The position numbers and the translations under genes are program-made. A stretch of 7,896 bases of DNA from a bacterium UBA2214 (GTDB lineage Bacteria; Zhuqueibacterota; Zhuqueibacteria; Residuimicrobiales; Residuimicrobiaceae). Below, one piece after another: positions 6,301 through 7,896 of this stretch. The stretch spans positions 1-7,896 of the forward strand of contig DCUM01000220.1 in the NCBI GenBank assembly GCA_002327255.1. The letters run 5' to 3'. The notes under the pieces are model-generated. The model did not search any database and was not told the DNA's origin. It saw nothing but the letters and a program-made list of their open reading frames with translations. How positions within the stretch are numbered: position 1 is the stretch's first letter; every line of letters begins with the position of its first letter.

Positions 6301-7896
6301 GCCTTCGTTTTCGGCCATCAGTGCGGTGACCTTCACGGTGACCACAGAGATCACGCCCGACCGGGCGCGCAAGCTGGTCTATGTTTCCGGCAGCGACCAG
6401 ACCGGCACGGTAGGACGGACGCTTTATAATCAGCTCGCCGTCCGCGCCGAGGATGCCTACGGCAACGCGGTGGCCAATGTGCCGGTCTCCTTCCTGGTGG
6501 TGAATGACGCCAGCATCAAGGGCAAAGGCATTCTGGATGGCGGGTTGACCAACCTCACGGTACTCTCCAACGCCCAGGGCATCGCGACCGCTGCCTACAC
6601 ACTGGGAACGACCGCCGGGCTCAATAAAGTGCGTGCATCAGGCACCAATTTGCAGCCGACGTTCATCGAGTTCCAGATTACCGGTTTGGCCGATTATCCC
6701 CATTGCATGGAAAAGGTCGAGAATCCCGGTCTTTACGGCCAGGTTAACAAGCGGATGGTTTTTCCGATCCAGGTTCTGGTCAAGGACATGTACGGCAATC
6801 CGGCCCGCGGCGGTCTGGTCAGTTTCGTCGTCGTGCCCGGCAGCGGCAGCATCGATGGTTCCGCCATTGTGACCAGTGATGGCAATGGATACGCCAATGC
6901 CTACTGGATACTTGGCAAGCAGGGAACCAATGAGGCGCTGGCAACGGCCAGTCTGCCCTGCGGCGCGCCGATGATCCGCTTCATGGCGCGCGGCGATGTC
7001 CAGAATTATCCCGAATTCTCTCTGGTCAACGCCTACACCATCAACGAGGGTGAGCAGCTCTGCTTCGACGTCATCGCGAACGATGCAGACGGCGATCAGG
7101 TCTATTACAGCACCAGCAACATGCCCGAAGGCGCGACCTTTGAGATAGGTGCGAACAACATCTATCGATTCTGCTGGACGCCTGCCTATGATCAGGGCGG
7201 GAAGACCTTCACGCCGGTTTTCACGGCCCAGGATAACCGCGGTGGCATCGACATCGATTCGGTGAAGATTCAGGTCGTCAATGACAACCGTCCGCCGCGT
7301 ATCGTCGCTGCGGATCCGAGCCCCGACTTTGTCACGGTCAAATGGGGCACATCGCAGACCTTCAGCGTTCAGGCCGAGGATCCGGATAAAGACCAGATCT
7401 ATTATTCCTGGAAAGTGAATGATCAGGTCGTTGCCAGTGCGCCCTCGTTCGTCTTTGATACGCGTTACTATCAGCTCGGCAACTATATCATCAACGTCGA
7501 CATCTATGATCTCGAACACAAGATCAACAAGGTGTGGGTGGCCTTTGTCAACGTCACCTCGGTGGAGATGAAAACCTTCACCGCCACTCCCAACGCCTAC
7601 GACGGGATCATGGTCGAGTGGGCCACCGCCGCGGAGAATGACAATCTCGGCTTCAATATCCTGCGCAGCCGTCAGGAGCATGGCGCCTATGAAATGGTCA
7701 ACAGGGAGTTGATCGCTGCGCAACCGCAGGGTCTGTACCGTTACGCGGATCGATCGGCGCAGGCGGGAGAGCGTTACTACTACAAACTCCAGGATGTCAG
7801 CCGCGCGGGCCAGGTCAGCGAACACGGACCGGTCAGTGCCGAGGTTGTGGCGCCGAAGAGTTTTGAGTTGTCGCAGAATTATCCCAATCCGTTCAA
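239..7896 (+). CDS. Giant secreted multidomain Ig-repeat surface protein with type IX sorting signal (3' partial)
   Basis: One frame stays open from the ATG at 239 to the window edge, giving at least 2,552 residues. The ATG is supported by GGAGG nine bases upstream and an immediate signal peptide. Module order: signal peptide 1-24; two concanavalin A/LamG-like modules 25-217 and 234-438 with a Gly/Ser linker; fifteen bacterial Ig-like modules 439-2253, the first carrying an inserted carbohydrate-binding-like module around 500-629; cadherin-like 2255-2348; PKD-like 2349-2441; fibronectin III-like 2442-2541; then FELSQNYPNPF, the opening of a type IX (Por) sorting domain. No catalytic motif was recognised. 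Such proteins are exported to the cell surface or medium; the stalk of Ig modules with lectin-like modules at the tip suggests adhesion or polysaccharide binding, which is inference. Perhaps 70-90 residues are missing at the C terminus, judging by the usual size of the sorting domain. No specific gene name is recognised. Confidence 0.95.
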   Translation, partial: MRSASQFFKIFAVMLLVSAAAVMAQTSYKADFETTSNGPLPAAEWAANATLVVQNGNIHTTATELATKSLGIWNKLSSTNIVKIRWAALGDGCNNEGTMFGGIVFMNAASTTANGYFIYFKDGKILLYSITNGTTYTYKTQSDASPAASAGSEFMVKMNPATYSFEVFLNNSKIGATLIDNSTSPVNLTTASYGGVMLYGSKINDIEEITVTNDPTYSGGSSGGGGTGGSTSGVWNCLDADAFTRTVVGDDWDGPNHVIENNEFAANPARNTWTMATYKKAGGNKSAGADSIKVSMNMGAGAANFGTSIPVGLAILLDSPSASANGYWLRRTATSLTMYSITNNGTTFNQSITETTSLTQATPKAGDKVTAIVKQAGSVISVFYYVNDKYDSKLTYTFPAGTTPPATWYVGVVQYEGAGANYNIDDFQVCLPSLSPAGATRMVYVSGNNQSAPIQQYVADSLKVKVTDDAGTAVSNVVVDFAVTQGRAGIETGTFDGRIWKEVESGSILIPIAKDTTGPTSSVSGGHYVKSSYTGGYRYKTAVSIPIYVPEDRTYKFYLRYRTKSSSMNNVIVKYNTNDSLMVEVTDLSGNWAWHANAAVFRLPKGLQTIRLVIYEPGWDWDKIAIIASNVSGPTGSTLGDTGPNLSNITNSQGFAAARVKFDTDADTNVVIHALGYKADGTTLLDNSPVVFTLDPTPGPASRIIKDPEQTDPILGTRDESIGATLIAMVQDANGNGVPGTTVNWQLTQGVGGMLASGSSISGADGRARVTMTLGLTDTLFTVVARAYNAASQELSNSPLTFTIKTGKPPSTMQKISGDGQTANAGNTLPNPFKVRVLNTQSLPYPNYPVTFRVKSGGGKITPQTPINYQDTLKVITDTNGEAWVYLRLGNVAGLNVVEAKLQGLSGIPVHEFAATGTTGPAKILDFVSGNNQSGPVGLAVRDSLVAKITDAVGNPIAGKQLDFVIVDGTDAYIDEFGQRNRTKYTNASGRAAVLLYMGSSVSEINRVRASVVNDANITPQNITFQATATSAVAAKIQYVSGNDQDTTVTARLSRPFVVQVFGPFGSAISGHPVRFRVVKGGGNFDGLSEKVVNSDANGLAQASLTLGKTAGDSTNVVEALSYRVDQTTIPLEGSPIRLWANGTPATAAKLVKLASTDNQQAPNGRELVQPLKAQVTDVHGNAIRGYPVTFQVEGAGGTIVDETGATTVKVVMTGSDGYATVRWRMPVALGVFRMRVDAMRDDGASLTDSPAFFTATSITGDAFLMTKWNTPDTLQGVVDKVLARKVRVRVTDANSLPKGGYMVSFSVTQGSGKVNGQTIVTVPTSADSGIAEVSWLLGTASGIANNVLEVRSGVVNGYLQVFKATAAPDVPYQMVADPATNNQLGNVGEPLARAVRVQIKDKYGNGVTMVPVTFHVSGVDSLRGSVDGVVEKAVATDVDGYASVIWTLGKRPGTKNNALEVSARHNGVNLLNSPFIFYASAMVGSPRMMWMASDTTKFTGIIGNQLAERLKARVTDQFKNPIANHPVTFEVMSQTEANGGSLDGATEVKKNLFSDSNGLVSVQLTLGRNSGNKINRVEARSELNGVALSGSPVVYLVSAAPSNAHSINYVEAADRTRTGTVGKYVTNELKVIARDQYGNIVKGHPIQFRILVGASDNAALGADTLLTRVVDTGSDGIARVSWRLGRRSGMDRNVVEASSSNGTTALLNSPLQFTAVSTPDITDGKRSTIRAVDAVVNADGISKATVKVTLKDKYENAVTGKYVTLRSYDPNCNITQPFSTTDVNGDAIGFIASTRAGIKWISARDVNNNVSVADSVSVRFLALPAYEIARTAVQDGDAQTRNVSTALPLPLRVVVKDMYGNPIAGQPVTFVPTQGGGTMLDPQVMYTDSSGIAAARYKLGTQAGVNFVEARASKSDGAPLNNSPVRFTEIGVKSQPSRLIVASGDGQTAAPGQQLSELLRVKLVDINGWPIAGETVRYGILVNNGAITSNNPVITDMEGMASAQATAGTQSGSTLFSAYLPSFSAISAVTFTVTTEITPDRARKLVYVSGSDQTGTVGRTLYNQLAVRAEDAYGNAVANVPVSFLVVNDASIKGKGILDGGLTNLTVLSNAQGIATAAYTLGTTAGLNKVRASGTNLQPTFIEFQITGLADYPHCMEKVENPGLYGQVNKRMVFPIQVLVKDMYGNPARGGLVSFVVVPGSGSIDGSAIVTSDGNGYANAYWILGKQGTNEALATASLPCGAPMIRFMARGDVQNYPEFSLVNAYTINEGEQLCFDVIANDADGDQVYYSTSNMPEGATFEIGANNIYRFCWTPAYDQGGKTFTPVFTAQDNRGGIDIDSVKIQVVNDNRPPRIVAADPSPDFVTVKWGTSQTFSVQAEDPDKDQIYYSWKVNDQVVASAPSFVFDTRYYQLGNYIINVDIYDLEHKINKVWVAFVNVTSVEMKTFTATPNAYDGIMVEWATAAENDNLGFNILRSRQEHGAYEMVNRELIAAQPQGLYRYADRSAQAGERYYYKLQDVSRAGQVSEHGPVSAEVVAPKSFELSQNYPNPF
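311..889 (+). other. Concanavalin A/LamG-like module 1 (residues 25-217)
   Basis: The region reads as an all-beta module, starting with the motif YKADFET and ending with a D-I-E-E-I-T-V strand, the usual last strand of sugar-binding ConA-like folds. The centre has NGYFIYFKDGKILLYSITNG, which closely parallels NGYWLRR...LTMYSITNNG in the following module, so the two are probably an internal duplication. It contains one cysteine, Cys93. Family assignment is by pattern only; ligand residues cannot be identified. It could also be described as a 3-keto-disaccharide hydrolase-like or other jelly-roll fold. Confidence 0.55.
890..937 (+). other. Gly/Ser-rich interdomain linker (residues 218-233)
   Basis: Sixteen residues consisting only of Gly, Ser and Thr separate the two N-terminal beta modules. 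This is a typical flexible linker in modular extracellular proteins and marks the domain boundary. The DNA is a locally low-complexity GGC/AGC run. Confidence 0.85.
938..1552 (+). other. Concanavalin A/LamG-like module 2 (residues 234-438)
   Basis: The module opens with WNCLDADAFTR and a W-D-G stretch, a beginning seen in extracellular ConA-like modules, and closes with NYNIDDFQVCLP, the typical D-D-F-x-V final strand. Cys237 near the first strand and Cys430 in the last strand are placed to form a disulfide tying the ends together. The central NGYWLRR...YSITNNGTTF matches the same region of module 1. Likely role is carbohydrate or glycoprotein binding; this is inferred from fold, not from identified ligand residues. 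Confidence 0.55.
1736..2125 (+). other. Carbohydrate-binding-like module inserted in Ig repeat 1 (about residues 500-629)
   Basis: Ig repeat 1 is about 260 residues long instead of about 110. Its first half ends near FDGRI and its second half resumes at SNITNSQGFAAARV, the T-D-x-x-G-x-A region of the other repeats. Between them lies a different beta module: an early acidic WKEVESGS segment, then PEDRTYKFYLRYRTK, GNWAWH, LPKGLQTIRLVIYEP and GWDWDKIAI. This order (Glu near the start, G/V-Y-x-x-x-x-R-Y, W-x-x-W, L-x-x-G-x-x-x-I, and a final D-K-I strand) recalls CBM6/CBM35 or the C-terminal module of GH115-like proteins. Four tryptophans (592, 594, 619, 621) near one end could be ligand-contacting. 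Assignment to a specific family is tentative. Confidence 0.6.
5402..5716 (+). other. Ig repeat 11, a divergent invasin-type unit (residues 1722-1826)
   Basis: This unit departs from its neighbours and is closer to classical invasin/intimin Big_1 domains: it opens with S-T-I-R-A-V-D-A-V-V-N-A-D-G, continues with S-K-A-T-V-K-V-T-L-K-D-K-Y and ends with a V-S-V-R-F strand. It lacks the L-G-x-x-x-G...V-E-A segment found in most of the other repeats and has F-I-A-S-T-R-A-G instead. It also holds an isolated cysteine, Cys1773. It therefore probably belongs to a separate Ig subfamily from the flanking units. Confidence 0.65.
7001..7282 (+). other. Cadherin-like / putative Ig (He_PIG-type) module (residues 2255-2348)
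   Basis: The sequence shows NYPEF, then N-E-G-E-Q-L-x-F-D-V, the acidic motif DADGD at residues 2282-2286, MPEGATF, FCWTPAYDQGGK, and a final V-K-I-Q-V-V-N-D-N strand. This order is characteristic of cadherin-like or putative-Ig modules found near the C terminus of type IX secreted proteins. DADGD is a plausible calcium-binding turn. Cys2275 and Cys2312 may form a disulfide within the module. Confidence 0.7.
7283..7561 (+). other. PKD/Ig-like module (residues 2349-2441)
   Basis: The module starts at DNRPPRI, carries the acidic EDPDKDQIYYSW motif around residues 2380-2391, and has Y-Y-Q-L-G-N-Y-I-I-N-V-D-I-Y-D, resembling the G-x-Y-x-V-x-L-x-V-x-D ending of PKD-type beta-sandwich domains. The spaced aspartates suggest calcium binding, as in the preceding module, which I infer only from the motif. 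It has no cysteine. It is one more extracellular spacer between the Ig array and the sorting domain. Confidence 0.6.
7562..7861 (+). other. Fibronectin III-like module preceding the sorting domain (residues 2442-2541)
   Basis: Recognisable segments are F-T-A-T-P, V-E-W-A-T-A-A-E-N-D-N-L-G-F-N-I-L-R-S, Y-R-Y-A-D, G-E-R-Y-Y-Y-K-L-Q-D-V and HGPVSAEV. A W-x-T-A-x-E-x-D-N-x-G-F-x-I-x-R-S module followed by Y-Y-Y-x-L-x-D is the usual last fold before a type IX sorting domain in proteins of this superphylum. It is fibronectin III-like in pattern and probably acts as a spacer. Confidence 0.75.
7862..7896 (+). other. Start of type IX secretion (Por) C-terminal sorting domain, truncated by the window
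   Basis: The last eleven complete codons read FELSQNYPNPF, followed by two bases (AA) that fit the expected Asn. F-x-L-x-Q-N-Y-P-N-P-F-N-P is the well-known opening of the type A sorting domain (TIGR04183-like), which directs substrates through the outer-membrane type IX machinery and is normally removed. The rest of the domain and the stop codon lie beyond the window. Confidence 0.9.

Larger units (their letters stand above)
1553..6997 (+). repeat. Array of fifteen bacterial Ig-like (Big_1/invasin-type) modules, residues 439-2253
   Basis: Boundaries judged by eye (nt): R1 1553-2332, R2 2333-2659, R3 2660-2998, R4 2999-3337, R5 3338-3676, R6 3677-4021, R7 4022-4348, R8 4349-4693, R9 4694-5047, R10 5048-5401, R11 5402-5716, R12 5717-6043, R13 6044-6355, R14 6356-6691, R15 6692-6997. 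The shared pattern is an opening strand such as YVSGNNQ; a D-x-x-G-N-P turn (DAVGNP, DKYGNG, DQYGNI, DMYGNP); P-V-T-F or similar; a Gly-rich strand (GGG); T-D-x-x-G-x-A; L-G-x-x-x-G with N-V-V-E-A; and a final F-x-A strand. Units are 102-118 residues except R1, which carries an insertion. The units are clearly diverged rather than recent copies. Such arrays form rigid extracellular stalks in invasin/intimin-type and other surface proteins. Confidence 0.85.

Noticed and set aside
1553..6997. Repeated motifs considered as DNA-level repeats such as CRISPR or an integron array
   Set aside because: The periodicity of about 330 bases is at the protein level, with diverged codons and a continuous reading frame. 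There are no short identical direct repeats with unique spacers.

Overview
The window holds the 5' end and most of one very large gene on the + strand. An ATG at 239 opens a reading frame that runs without a stop to the last base (2,552 complete codons plus two bases), so the 3' end of the gene lies outside the window. I read the frame through line by line and saw no frameshift or internal stop. No second gene, RNA gene, insertion sequence or CRISPR array is supported.

The product looks like a secreted, modular surface protein. From N to C terminus it has: a signal peptide (residues 1-24); two related beta-sandwich modules of concanavalin A/LamG type joined by a Gly/Ser linker (25-438); fifteen tandem immunoglobulin-like modules of the bacterial Ig/invasin type, about 102-118 residues each (439-2253), the first interrupted by a carbohydrate-binding-like module of about 130 residues; a cadherin-like/putative Ig module with a DxDGD motif (about 2255-2348); a PKD-like module (about 2349-2441); a fibronectin III-like module (about 2442-2541); and the first residues of a C-terminal sorting domain, beginning FELSQNYPNPF. 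That last motif is the usual opening of the type IX secretion (Por) sorting domain. The likely reading is export by Sec, passage through the outer membrane by type IX secretion, and a long extracellular stalk with sugar-binding modules near its N-terminal tip. An adhesin or matrix/substrate-binding role is inference; no catalytic domain was recognised.

The type IX signal and the style of the C-terminal modules point to the Bacteroidota/Chlorobiota/Fibrobacterota superphylum, and more particularly to lineages such as Ignavibacteria, Calditrichota or candidate phylum KSB1, where this sorting motif in this form is common. The exact lineage cannot be fixed from the window.

Upstream, bases 1-238 hold a heptanucleotide tandem repeat at the window edge (1-42), then AT-richer DNA with no recognisable gene, and a good ribosome binding site (GGAGG, 225-229) nine bases before the chosen ATG.
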